Assembly: GCA_963969365.1 (NCBI GenBank)
Contig: OZ017760.1
Coordinates: 1,736,001 to 1,800,000, forward strand
DNA: 64,000 nucleotides
Direction of reading: 5' to 3'
Source of the DNA: Asterochloris sp. CNOR1
Lineage: Eukaryota; Chlorophyta; Trebouxiophyceae; Trebouxiales; Trebouxiaceae
In this document: positions 10,301 through 22,400 of the stretch, one piece after another
How the letters are laid out: every line of letters begins with the position of its first letter
Position numbering within the stretch: the stretch's first letter is position 1
Program-made: the position numbers and the translations under genes
The notes under the pieces: generated by a model
The model's database searches: none
Told to the model about the DNA's origin: nothing
What the model saw: the letters and a program-made list of their open reading frames with translations, nothing else

Positions 10301-12657
10301 CAATCGTGCAAGGCAGCATGCTGTGTGTCGCAGGATGCCTCCTGGACGCTCAGCAATGCCACTACCCCTCGGACTGCAGTGTACCCTGGCTGCAGGTCTG
10401 CTGGCCACTATGAGTGTTGCTGCAGGTGCCCTGTGCTGTGCACAGCCACTGAAGGGCACATGCTGCGTCTGTCGCATTGTCCCCGCAGGTGTCCTGCAGA
10501 GGTTGACATGCTCTGCCGCTGCTCTCTGGTGGTGATGAGTGCCGGTGGCCATGAAGTAGCAACAGCTTGCACCCCCCTGCCTGCAGGTGCCCTGCAGAGA
10601 AGTGCTTGCTCAGCCACTATCCTCCCGTGATGGACTCCTTCGGCAACGAAGTGCCCCTCATCTGCAAGTCCCACTGGGATGAGGGCAGCCAGCTGCCCTC
10701 TTTTGCGCCCTTTGCCTTCGATGTCAAGATCGGGCAGTTCATGCCCACACCCTTCTCAGGCAGGTGCTGGGGGCGTTTGCAGCATGGTCTCTGCTCGCAG
10801 AATTTTAGTAGGCTGGGGGCTGTGCTGGGTGCAGAGACCTCCCTAACCGATCTCTGCACAGGCTGTGAGGAAGCTGCATTTTGCTGCACCACACCAAGCA
10901 TACCTCAGAGCCTGCTTATCTGCTGTCAGGGTGGCATGCTGACTTGTTGTCAGCACTCATTCAAAACTCTCAGAGATGCTGCGTTGTTGTAGTGCCTGCC
11001 TCCGCTGCATGTGGCTCGAGACTGCCTTGCCGCACACCGCTGCGCAAAATGCAGACTTTGCTCATGTGCTGTCGGCTCGGCATGCACCCCTTGCTTGAGC
11101 ACCTAGTCAGGGGTTCCAGAGAAGTTGAGCCTGAGGGCAGACTTCTCAGAGACATGGAGCTGAGGCAGGCCTCTCACAAATATGAGATAAGGCAGGGTTC
11201 TTGAGGGTATTGAGCTGAGGTGGCTCCTGCAGGTGCTGGCTTCATCCTGGCGCCTGGAGAGATCGTTCACGAGGTACCCTATGGTGAGTGATGTGCTTGC
11301 GGGTACACTTGTGTGCGACAGTCCCCCCAGTGGGTGGGATGGGTTTGCTCCGAGGCAGAGCTTGCTTTGGTGCTTGTTTTGTGCATCTTGTCAACAGCTG
11401 CCCAGACCTAAGTGAGTATCTTCGCTGTGCCTTTCCAGTGCGCCAGCTTTGTCCCATGTCGATGCAGAGACTGAGGCTGAGTAACGTATCATGTGGCTGG
11501 CATGCACACTGAGCATGGACTCCGGCGTCCTTTTCAAAGTGTTTGTCATTTGCAGACCCTAACCTGGGCATGATGTTTGTGGGAGAGGAGATCTTGCACT
11601 CAGCGCGGGCGTGGACTCACGGCTATGACATTTTTGCACCAGACGAGAATCTGGTGAGCTCCTGACAAGTCTCTCTACATCGTGGTGCTGGCTCTTGCGA
11701 GACTCTTGACCGTACAATTCTCGTTCACCCCCTCCCACCCCTTTCAGCGCTTGTGAACACTGGCGCTCCGCTTCCGGTTAGGCAAGCTTACCTCTTTGAG
11801 CACGGTGCACAAATATTCCCACTGCTGTTGCGTGCTCACAGCCCCTGTTCGGGGCTGTGGGTGCCACCAGCTGCATAGCAGGACAGGCCATGCCAAATCT
11901 TTTCACCCAGCTGTGTCCAACTCCCCTGCAGGTCTGGCACCACTACAGCCGCAGCGATAATCCAAATGGTGAGCTTGCTGGATTCTGCTGATCCTCACCT
12001 CGAGACATCGCTCATAATTTTGATGTTTCTGGCTGTAGCTGGGGCTCTCTGTTTTGTGTCAATTCAGCAGTTGAGCTCTCAGATGGCTTTGAACAAGAGC
12101 CTGCTCTCATTTGACTGTGCCAAGATGTGCAGAGAGGTGACCCTCACTGCACTGCTCAACATGATGGCCTGTACTGCAGTGTATGCGGATCGGCCTGAGG
12201 AGTGGTGGCATGAACAGCAGAAGAGCAATGCCCGTGCGCGATATATACTGGGAATCGATGGGGAGGCCAAGCCTGCTGACAGGGATGAGTCTGACTTCAG
12301 CTACTCGTATTATGGCATGGGCGAGGCTCGCACTCTGCAGCAGTACTGGGAGTTTGCAGGTGAGAGCCTGCGCCAGCCTGTCTCAGCGACAGCTCATATC
12401 TGCCCAAAGCAGCTGTTGCATTTAGCTATATTTTGCTCCAAATCCAAATGCTGCTGCCCGGCCTGTCTTGGCATGCAGTAGTGTGCTTGCTCCCAGCCAT
12501 CATGCTGCAGGTCCTGTGAGCTGGCTCAAGGCTGCCACCCCACCCTGCTTCCGAACTCCCGGCTGACTGCAGAGCACTGCATTGCTCTGCAGGTATCGAT
12601 GTGGTAAGCAAGGAGGTGACATCAGAGGAGAAGTTCTGCCATGGCCCCAACGCCTGA
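7390..12657 (+). CDS. Golgi GlcNAc-transferase-like glycosyltransferase (GT60 / Skp1 GnT1-type domain)
   Basis: Likely transfers N-acetylglucosamine in the secretory pathway; acceptor unknown. Ten exons join in frame to 416 residues: 7390-7467, 8269-8537, 9469-9637, 10038-10168, 10587-10759, 11233-11283, 11556-11653, 11932-11968, 12180-12359, 12593-12657. Exon 1 is a short cytosolic tail plus one hydrophobic anchor (ACTIVGLVLIFVVFWQ), a type II Golgi topology. An Ala/Pro-rich stem follows. The catalytic domain starts TIFLSIAAYRDPECSATM, then HPERVHVAVC. The metal/sugar motif is in FMQIDSHSKLAQDWDD. Next come LLSHYPP, GFILAPGEIVHEVPYDPNL, VGEEILHSARAWTHGYD and WHHYSR, all hallmarks of the PF11397 family. 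The intron after 10759 has a GC donor. Dictyostelium Skp1 GnT1 is a cytosolic relative, so the membrane anchor argues for a different substrate here. Confidence 0.88.
9351..9372 (+). repeat. Echo of exon 3 start in GlcNAc-transferase intron 2
   Basis: After a CTGCAG at 9345-9350 the sequence GGACTCCCTGAGTGCAGG copies the exon start at 9469 (GGATCCCGAGTGCAGCG), offset 118 bases. Related copies in other introns of this gene lie near 7800 and 8110 (before exon 2), 9963-10000 (before exon 4), and 10426 and 10489 (before exon 5). Confidence 0.7.
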
Positions 12658-13308
12658 GGACTGCAGTTCATGCCCCATGCTCCCCTGGTAGATGTCACCG
12701 AATCATCCCATACAGCGTGATCACCAGCTATACAATGCAATAACCAGTCTTGTCCAACACATGCACCAAGGCTTGCTCCCTGTTTTTGCCCACTTACATT
12801 TCATTGATTCTGTGTGAACAGAAACTGATGACCAGTGCAGAAGAAGGTGTTGTCAGTGCAACAATTCACTTGATTAGGAGGCACCTGGCTGTTGGAGCAT
12901 GCGAGTAATCTGCTTGCTCCTCTGAGCAGAGGGGAAAACGTTGGCATCTGTTGTGAGGAAAGAGAGGCATGCAGGCCTGCCTCTATCGTGTGGGGGTTGC
13001 CCACAGCATTGGGCTAGCATGGATGCCTGCCTCAGCACTCATGCAATGGGGCAAAATGGCGTAAAGGCTGCAACAGACTGAGACGGGAGGGCCTTACAAA
13101 AAGCAATGGGGACCTAAGCAACGTTAGGAGTCATTATGTGGCCCACAAGGGCCACGTCAGGTAGGCTGGTCAGCAGGAGTTGTGTTGCGCGAGTGCAATG
13201 CACACCCAGGATGCCATCTGCTTGCTGCCTGTACAGCCGCTGCAGACGTTAGGGGTGCCTCACATGAGGGGAGCATGCCGCATCTAGCCAAGTCTATTTC
13301 ACAACTAG
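12658..13308. other. Convergent intergenic region
   Basis: This lies between the 3' ends of the GlcNAc-transferase (+) and GAF (-) genes. No exon is recognised. The end of the GlcNAc-transferase 3' UTR is not marked by a clear signal. Confidence 0.5.
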
Positions 13309-16300
13309 TCAGTGCTGCAGTGAGGATGTGGTCTGAGAAGAGGAAGGTGAGTCACTGGCTTGCTCGCGCTGCTTCTTCTGAAGTTCGCGGCCTCGAGTCA
13401 TTTTCTGCAAGCAGGTTACACAGGCTGGTCAAGCATCAGCCAGGATATCCAACAAACACTCTAAAGTGGTGCACATCATGAAGCGCGTAGCTTTGCTGAC
13501 GGGAGGCAATCAACAAGACGTTGGCAGAAAGCACACCAGGCTGATGGATCATGAGGATGGCACTGCAATGCATGCATCTTGATGTACCCAGCAATATCAT
13601 CAGCCTGCGCTGCCTGCGTTGCAGCTGCATGCAGCCACGGCGCACCTCAAAGAGGCTGGCCACATGCTGCTCGTCAGCATCGCACGGCTGTTCCCGTCCA
13701 GCAACCAGGGCCCTGAGCCTCTCAGGGTTTGTGTTGAACAGGACGTCCCACACCATGCGCAAGTCTTCCATTGCTACACATCCCTGCAGCAGATTGGACA
13801 ACTCTGAGCTCAATTGCAGCAGATTGGGCTGCCACAACTTTCTAGTACATATCGCAAGTCCTCCACTGCCACACATCCCTGCACTACTGTAGTGAATCAT
13901 GTGGTTGTGCGTGTGCAGCAAATGTGACTGACTTTCAGAGTCCCTGAGAAACTCAGTGTCTCAGATCCCTGCAGCATGGGGACAGAGGGCCGGCTGAGAG
14001 ACTGAGACGCTTGAATGGCTGCTATTGCAGGCTGGAGATGATGTGCACACAGGATCAGCTGCCTTGACTGTACACATTTGTCAGTGCTTCCACTGCCCCG
14101 AGGGGCCCGTCATTTGGGAGAGGCGGCCACACCGGCTGCCATGTTGCCTGGGGTGCGGCATGTTACTGTGTTGTGAGTTGAGAAGCTGCGCTGAGGCTGT
14201 GCAGTGAGCCACAGCAAGCTTGCCACCTGTCCTTCTGCCTGCGCAGACAGTACTCACTGGGCGCCGCGGACGGCAGGCAAAACCCTGAAACCAAGACACA
14301 GTGCCACTTGCCTTCTCGCTGGTGCCCGCAGGGGCGAAGGAGGGGCTGCTGAGGTTGTCCTGGCTCATGCTCTTCTGCAGAGGCTTCAGCTCCGGGCGGC
14401 CCTCAGCAGCACCTGCAGGAAGCACCACAGGGTGCTGAGCACACTGACCCAGTCCATGCAGGGGCAGGCACTGAACTGCTTTTGCACCGGAGGTGTCACC
14501 CCTGCTGGTCCTGCCCCATGTTGACCGATCGACCAGCCGTCTGTCGTGTCACACTTGATGGAGCAGTGACTGCAGCCTGGTGCTGCATGCACAGGCCACC
14601 AGCGCACAAGCGGGCGGCACTCAGCAGATCTGCGCCATGCAGGGGGGCAGCGACAGCAGTGCACCAGTTCCCGTCAGAGGCGTGCGATCGGCGCTGAATG
14701 CTTGCTGCGCCTGGCACGGGCAGGCAGGTGCAGCGCCTGCAGACCCAGAGGGGGTGGCTCTGTGGTCACCTGGGCCGCGCTGCTCCACTTCTTTCATGAC
14801 CAGGTGGCACATGCTGCACAGCAGCATGCAGTCCATGGCGCTGAAGCTGTGGTCCTTGCAGTCGAACACACTCCTGCACCAGGCAAACTGGTACTGAGTG
14901 CTCTGCAGAGGGACTGAGTCACTCGTTGCCAGTTGTGGCTGGCCCACTGGCAAACAGGCAGAGCAGGCGTGATGAAGCAGCAGCACAGCATGCCAGCAGC
15001 GCAGCTCAGCAGCACAGAGCAGCTGCATGCCTGCAAGCTGATGGGCATGCAGCTTGTATGCAGCCAAGTGGCCAGACACGCAGCTTGCGCGCCATGTGCA
15101 GCCTGCATTGCTCACAGGGCACCAATCACATGTCCACGTGGTGAGAGCAGGGGAGCGCCAGCGTAGAACACAATGTGGGGTGGCCCAGTGACTACCCTGT
15201 TGTCTGCAAACCTGCAGTCAACAAAAGGACAGCTCTCTTCATGAAGCCAGTCACAGGCGTGACTTCTTGATGCTTGTGCAAGTACATAGCGTTAAGCAAG
15301 GACAAGTAACGCAAGAGTCCCTTACAATGCATTTCACCGAACAAGTGGCAAATGAGATGAGACCCCCAACTTCCGCTCTTTGGGAGGATGCATGCGGCAT
15401 GCTGTGTCACCCACTGCATAGATTTTGCCACACAGAGACCATCCTGCTCATGCTGTTGAGCAAATCAGTGCGCCATCCTCATAGCAAGCAAAGACGGGAG
15501 AGTCGAAGCGCACCTGGAGTCCTGGCGTGCATCAGGAACAACCAGCACACTGGCCTGCCCTGGTACGAGCATCCATGTGCAGAAGGCCTCATAGGCTGGG
15601 CCCCCCCAGCCAGCACTGACGCCTGCAGCATGGCAGATCATCCAGAGATCAGCAAGGACCTCACAGGACGAGAGGGCTGCCGCTGGCAGTCAGGCCATTG
15701 ACTGGCACCCAAGATGGGGCAGCAGTCACAGAAAGGATCTTGCCACAGCAAGCTCATCTAAGCATCAGCTGGAAGATTTGAAGGAGCAGCACCTGCTTAA
15801 AACCACACAGAGTCTAGATGACATGAGTGAGTTGCTGTGTCACGCAAAATGAGGGTTTCTGTGCAGCCCAGCACACCCTCAGCAGCAGCCAACGGCATGC
15901 ATACCTTCATGCAGGCGCAGTGCCGCGCAGGTTCGTGACCTGGTGCAGTCAAGCCCATCTGCTCCTAGTAGGGCCGTCAGCAGGGAAGCCCAGATCACCC
16001 AGATTGTGCTTCACTTCACGGTCATTGCTTACCCACTCCCGACTTGACGTAAACACGCTCCTCGTCCACTAGACACATGGCGGCAAAGGGGCACTTGAAG
16101 ATGGTGGCAATGGTCTCTGTGAAGTGGTCAAACACTGGCTCAGGTGGGGTGTTGAGAAGCCCAAAGGAGCGCACCACCTTGAGCCTGCAAACAATAGGAA
16201 CTAAGGATCTCACTGAAGTAGTCGTACGTTGGCTGTGCAGGCAGGGCAGCCCAGCAGCATCCAGTGTCAAGTGCAGGTGCCTCAGCACACGTGGTTCCCA

Positions 16301-18927
16301 CCACAGATGTTGCACAAAGATTGAGCAGATTCTCCTGCCCCTGCTACAGACTGAGAAGCCACAGTGCTTGCTTGACCCGCTGTTGAACGCTGAGCAGCAT
16401 GCACACTGTTCTTGTTGGACATGTCCAGGCGGCCTGCTGACTGGACCGCAGAAATTGTTACACTGCCAGCTCACACCTCAAGTGGCCGAGAGGAGGGCCA
16501 ACTCCTCTGCTACTGGCCCCCTTCACATATGAATGCAGCACACCTGCCTCCCATCTCTCCAGCTCCCAGATTCTCGGCTGGGCAGCAGCTGAGACTAGTG
16601 CCTGGCTGAAGCTGCGCCACATGCATGAGCAGTCTACAACCTCAACGTTTGGGTTTCCGCTGAGTGCCACAGGCAGCTTGAATGCAGGCTCAGAGGCAGC
16701 CCAGGCAGGCAAGCAAGCCTCCACAGCAGCAGAGACTGGTCAGAATGATGGCAGGCAACCAGTCTGGCTCCAGTGACCCGGAACACTTGCCCCTCTCACC
16801 TTTCAGGCTCCCGGCTCATGTGGCGCACCAAGCGGGGCCGCTTTGCCAATTCTGCTGACCGCCGCGATCTGGAACAAGAGGGTTCCTCTGCCCCTGAGCC
16901 GGTGTCGCAGTCTGGGAACCCATGCGGCTTGCTGGACAGAGCCTGCAGTACATGTGAGACGGATCTGAGGCTGCAGCACGTACAGACAGGGCCTGCAGTG
17001 CAATGAGATGTGAGTGTCAAGGCTGCAACAGGGTTGGCAGGGGCCTGCAGCACTAGAGGAGTAAGGTTCAGGCTGCAGCAGATTTGAGCAGAGCTATGAC
17101 AGTGAGCACTGATGCGAGGCTGCAGAAGGTTCTTGCAGGGCCTGCAGTGCCATGTCAGTAAGCAGCCAGCAGTTTGTTCAAGGCTGCAGCACGCACAGCC
17201 GGTGGAGCCGTGGGATGTCTGTGCGGAGCATGCACAGCATTGTGTCAGTAGGGGGTGAGGTCCGCCATGGCAGAGCGGCTGGGCCAGTGCAGCTGCGCCA
17301 GTCCGTACAACACCTGGGCAAAGCTGTGCAGCTCATTGCTCCTGCAGTAAGACCTGGTGATGGGCCAGCGTTGCACTATGAGCACATGGCCCTGCTGGCA
17401 GCCAAAATGCCAAGTCACTGCCTGTCTCAGCTCCATCTGACATGCTTTGCAAAATGAATGCATCGCAGCAAACAATGCGCCCCAGATCTTCCAGCGGCCC
17501 TATCATGGCAGCACTGCTCGGGCAGCACTGATGTACCTCGCTGCTTGCCTGGCTTGCCTGGCTTGTCTCAGCGCTGAAGGGGTTGCCAGCAGGGGCAGGG
17601 GCCACCTATCAGGCCAGGTCAAGGGGCTGCCATTCTCAGGGGGCACCTTACATTCTTAGGGGCCACCTGGGGGCCACATGTGCTCACCTGCGCACCCGTT
17701 TCCCCTGACCAGAACGGGCGGCGGGGGTACCCCCGGTCCACCTTCAACTGACAGGAGGTGCACGTTCCCTGGGCCTGGCGCCACAGCCGCACAAACTCCT
17801 CATCTGACAGGTCCGGCGCCTTGACTGACGGCTTGTCCTGAGCACTGCCTGCATGCATGGCACGGGACCACCTAGGCAGCTGCAGCCAGTCATGCGGTGC
17901 AAAGTGGACCGGTGCAGGTGCCTCGCTCTTCGGCGCTGTGGTACGTGAGTCCCTGACAACATGCCGCTCTCCACCTCCAGCTTACCGCTGGCACTGATGC
18001 CCTTGAGACAGTGGCCACATCAGCCCAGGAGCAGGTTCCCTTCACACCTCTAGGAATTGAGGCTCTGTTTATAGCTCAAGCACAGCATGTTGATGAAGTC
18101 CACAATCACCCTCATGATGTTCACAGCCACACGGGCTGTGTACCCACCGCACGTCAATGTTTCAGGAACACAGGACAGCTGCCATCTGAAGTTGGTGGCA
18201 CAGGAGGTGCCCTTGAGAATGGTGGCAACAGACGCAGCAAGTTTATGCACACTGCATGCATGTCAGGGAAGCAGGACAGCTGCCACAGGGAGGTACTGAC
18301 ACAGGGCCCATGAAAGCTCAAGCATGCCCTGACTGTGTGCGAGCAGGCAGGCCACTCGCATGCATTTCAGGGGAGCAGGGACAGCTGCCAGCAGGGAGGT
18401 GATGGCACAGCGCCGTGCCCCTGAAGACTCAAGCATGCCCTGACTATGTGCGGGCAGACAGACCACTTACCTGTGGCCTGCGGGCGCCCAGATGCGGCCC
18501 CAGTCTCTTGCTTCTGCTGCAGGCTCGGCCCGCTGAAAGCCGGGTGTGCGGCGCTGCCTTCCTGGGCCTCTGCGGGGGGCACCGTGTGCTTGGCGGCAGT
18601 ACTGCCGGCCTGCACCTGGGCGCCGCCTACTGCAGGCAGTGGCTGCAGGTGCTTGGTGTCTGCGGCCGCCAGCGTCGGGTGGGAGCCATCGCGATGCTGT
18701 GCTTGCTGGGCTACCGTTTGGCCTCGAGAGAACTTGTTGTGCGCGGCTGATTGCAGGGAGGGAAGGGGCTCTATGCTGCTGCTTGAAGAAATGTGCTGCT
18801 GCTGCTGGCACAAGACAGCAGTCGCCTGTGCCTGAATGTTAGCTGTGTCCTGCTGCTCCTGGCGTCCTGCACTTTCTCCACTGTCGCTGCTTCCCTTGAA
18901 GTCCTGGATTGACTGTGCACCTGAACC
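13309..18927 (-). CDS. GAF-domain protein, putative sensory or regulatory protein (5' end not resolved)
   Basis: GAF domains bind small ligands or chromophores. Three adjoining exons form a full GAF fold. Exon 16184-16033 has LKVVRSFGLLNTPPEPVFDH and CLVDEERVYVKSGVG. Exon 15203-15116 has VVTGPPHIVFYAGAPLL then GHVIGAL. Exon 14873-14770 has SVFDCKDHSFSAMDCMLLC and LVMKEVEQRGP. Then come 14412-14312 (KPLQKSMSQDNLSSPSF), which ends at a GC donor (AAG then GCAAGT), 13783-13646 (GCVAMEDLRMVWDVLF) and 13404-13309 (MTRGRELQKKQREQ, TGA). Upstream, likely exons are 18927-18471 (Gln/Ser-rich, disordered), 17848-17688 (LSDEEFVRLWRQAQGTCTSC, with a CxxC), a piece near 17340 (NELHSFAQ), 16960-16800 (basic, RRSAELAKRPRLVRHMSREP) and 16724-16540. 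No kinase or cyclase domain was seen, so the output is unknown. Confidence 0.72.
13840..13878 (-). repeat. Echo of the penultimate GAF-gene exon start
   Basis: A GTGCAG acceptor at 13884-13879 is followed by GGATGTGTGGCAGTGGAGGA, nearly the same as the exon start at 13783. It would encode GCVAVEDLRYVL against GCVAMEDLRMVW. The offset is 95 bases. The copy stays open for at least 13 codons and could be a usable alternative exon start. Confidence 0.75.
16966..17200 (-). repeat. Tandem array of acceptor-plus-exon-start units in the GAF gene
   Basis: Units of about 50-58 bases repeat four or five times, each with a CTGCAGGCCC(T)-like core and an adjacent CTGCAGCC. On the - strand they resemble the acceptor and start of the exon near 16960 (TACTGCAG then GCTCTGTCC). 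The copies read GCAG GCCCTGTC, GCAG GCCCCTGC and GCAG GCCCTGCA. Confidence 0.6.
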
Positions 18928-19450
18928 CTGCACATGCACAGGCAGCTACCCCTGTGGCCAGGTTTGCAGCGCTTCATGAGTGAAGCCAGCCATGCTGACC
19001 AAGCTGCATAGGCAGCATGCATGAGGCATGTGTCAGCTGTCCACGGCCAGGGCTGTGCAGTGGGTTTCAGGACGGCCGGACCATGCTGAGCAGGAGATTG
19101 AGCAAGCAGGTGGAGGATGCTTAATGCCAGCTTAAGGCTCCCAAAACCATGTATGTGCCTCTGGCTGCTTGCTGACTCTTACCTGCTTGGAGGTGATGCA
19201 GCCCATCTAAGGCGAGTCGATCAGCTCATGCTAATGCTTGCATCGGCAGCTTTGCGGAGGACATATGCTCTTCAGGAGCCTTGCGGTGCCTCATTGTCGC
19301 ATCCAGTTGAGGCCCTTGGATGCAAGTACGCCGAGTCGTTCATAAGCCTCAGCGTTGATAGCCTCAGAGTGAGGTCATGTCATCATGAGATTACGTTAAT
19401 TCCCAAGTTCAGGGCGGATGTGCCCCTACAATCGGTCTTGGGTCACAGCA
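18928..19450. other. Gap between GAF gene and SRP72
   Basis: Both neighbours are on the - strand. This should hold the GAF gene's first exon or promoter and the SRP72 3' UTR. No convincing first exon was found. An open + frame at 19117-19476 has no recognised motif. Confidence 0.4.
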
Positions 19451-22400
19451 TTATCTCCGGCCCTTGCCCTTCTTAGCCTTTGCTCCTGCTGGCCTGGAGG
19501 GTATCTGGGGCCTTGCTGGGGCCCCTGCTGGAGGGGCGGGAAGATTGCTCTGATCCAGAGACTCATCCACACGGCCAGCGCCCTGGCTGCCCCGCACAAC
19601 CTCCTGCAGCCACATGTTGACAGTGATGAGCCCTTACCATATTGTGCTGGCCTCTTTCATATGTGGTGTTTTGGGCAAAGCACCCCATGTCCACTAAGCG
19701 CTGGCTGAGCAGCAGAGGGCCTACCTTCTCCCTGCGCTGCTGGCGGTTGCGTTTCTTCTTTGTGAAGTCCGATCGCTGCCACTTGGGAAGCCATCGGTCT
19801 GGGTCTGGCGGGGGCCCAGGGTTTTCCAGGTCAAGGCCCTTGGGCAACCTGACCCTGCACGGCATGAGCTGCCCTGTCGACACAGTCACAAGAGCAGGAG
19901 CGTCCAGGCCTGGGACCATAGGCCGGCTTGACCATTGTGTGACATGGACTGCCACTCAGGGGGTGCCTGATGAGAGAGGAGTCCTGACAGTCACCCCCTG
20001 TCACATAAGGAGGAGCGGTGCATTGCAGGTGCCAGGTGGTGTCAAGGCGCTGCAGCCTCTTCAGCTCAGGCAGAGAAAGACCTGGGCCCTGATGGTGGAA
20101 ACGGCTTGACCCTTTGCATAAACGGCACCACCGTGTTGGCCATTAGGTAAAGCAGGCCCCAGGCGCGAACCAGGCACAACACCAGTCTCTGGAGCTGAAG
20201 GCATGGGCGCCGCAGGCTGACAGCAAGCTGCCAGCCAGAGCACTGTGTGTTCAAGAAACCATCCATGCCAGCCTGCGGGTGCCAGCCAGGTTGTTGTGTA
20301 ACGGGGGTCCTCAGGGCCCAGAGCGGCAGCCCCCCCCTCCCCCAACCCCCCCCGGCGGTTGAGCGCATGTGCCACTGCATCTCAGCACCCCAGATGAGGC
20401 TGCCTTGCGACAGAGCAGGAAGGGGAGCCTCTAGCAGAACAATAATGATGGGCAAAACCAGCCAGGAAAGTGCCCTCTGTGCCCTGATGGACCAGCACGC
20501 ACGCCAAACATCCAGCGCCGCACAGGGTGAGGGGAGGCTGCCGCAGAAGGCAGCACGCAGGGCAAACTGCTGCAGGCCAGTGCCCTGGGCCAGCATGCTG
20601 TCGTCACGCTGCTGTGCCAGGCAGAGGCTGGAGGAGTTTCCCTGGAGCTCTGCAGCTGCCCCATGAGCCAGCGCAGGCACTGGCTGACAAATGTCCAGCA
20701 CTGTCTAGATGGCTGCCTGGCCGATCAGATCTTCTATGCCTATATGCTACCAGGCACAACAACAGAGGCACAAGAGCTGTCTTGGCGCGTGGGGGCCACC
20801 AGGGAGCTTCATGACAGTGTATCCACACCACTAGTCATGCTTGCTGATGCCACCATGCATGTGAAGACGCTGTTGCGACCTGCTCAGCCCCATCCAACAC
20901 CAGGCTTGAGGTCCGCCAACAGGCTAGCCTGCCGTTCTGGAGCCTGTAGCACCTCTGTGTCCACACCCATCAGATCTTACTTGTGCTTGCGTTTCTTCCT
21001 TTGCTTCTTGTCAGGTGCTCCAGCCTTCGGCATGTCAGCATCCCCCTCTAACGGGCCCTCGGCAGCCCTCTTGCCTGCACCAGCCCGCTTCCCTGCAACA
21101 ATGAGGAGGGCAGTTTTGCCGCGTGTTCATGATGCATGATGATCAGAAGGTCATGCTAGCATGACACGCTGGTATCTGAGAACTGACAACAAGTAGTACA
21201 AACATATCACCCACGCAGATACACATGCTGGAGGGGAGCCATGACATCCAGGTTCAGCTGGCCCTGAGGCGTCCAATGCAATGCACATCCCCTTTAGCCT
21301 TTCCTGTCGCCACATTCCCGGCAGATGTGGGTGCCAACACGCACAACGTAGCTTGAAACATGGATTATACTGACAGTGGCCGCTCACCTGCCCCTCCAGC
21401 CTTTGCAACAAACCGAGCACAGCGTAAATTCAGCCATGCTGCACCAAAATCAAGGCAACTCACCTGCCCTGCTACCTCTGTTGACAACACGCAACATGGT
21501 CTCGATTGTGGGGCGCAAAGTGGCTGCCAGCTCACTTACCGCTGCAGGCCCCTGTGCATCAACACCCCTTGTAGCCTCTGCTGGCAAGACAGCACACTAC
21601 AGTGTCAACCCTAGGGCATGAAAATGAAGAAAGCTCACCTGCCCATGCAGCCTCCAGTGCATCCACATCCAGCTCTGAGGGCTGCTGGTGGGCTGGCAGG
21701 CGTGCCTGCATCTGCCTTGCGCCTGCCGGGTCAGTGTCTGCGCTAGCACGGGCCAGCTGCGCCAGCATCTGGGCTGAGGCAGCTGAGGACTTGTCCAGTG
21801 CCTGCAGCTGCCTGTAGGCTTGTGTGGCTCCCTCACGGCTGCCCTCCTGCAGGCAGGGGGAAGGGGCACAGTGGACGCAGCTGGCAGATGTTGCACCTCT
21901 GCAGCACAATGTCAGTAAAGCCTCCAGGAGGTCTCTTTCAGCTGCCCTCCTGCAGGCAGGCCAGATTCAGGTAGAGTGAGCAGCTATGCAACAGCAGGTG
22001 ATGTGGGACTGCTATACATGCAGGAGCCTGTGGGGCTGGGTGGCCTCCTCGATGGGTACCCTCCTGCAGCCAGGCCAGACGCTGATACCTAGTTGCACCA
22101 CAAAGATGCAGCAGACATGGAACACCGGTCTGGCTTTGTCTGCAGCCTGCAGCTGTCTGAAACGCCCTTCAGACTGGTGCAGCTGGCTCCTACAGGACAA
22201 CTGGCAGGGCTACGCCGCCACATGGCAGAGCTCCCCGCCATGAGTCCTCACTGTGAAGGCAATGGTGCTGGGTAGCACACTGATAGCCGACTGCTGTGGC
22301 ATGATGGCTTTGACACCATGGTAGCATGTAGCCGCTGCGGCTTGATGACTCTGGCAGCCCTGTAACTCTTGTGCTGATGCACCCTTGCACAACTCAAGGC

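Noticed and set aside
18471-18927. Possible ATG start for the GAF gene at the head of the Gln/Ser-rich exon
   Set aside because: The frame begins with GTG, not ATG, and GTGCAG just before 18927 is a good acceptor, so this exon is internal.
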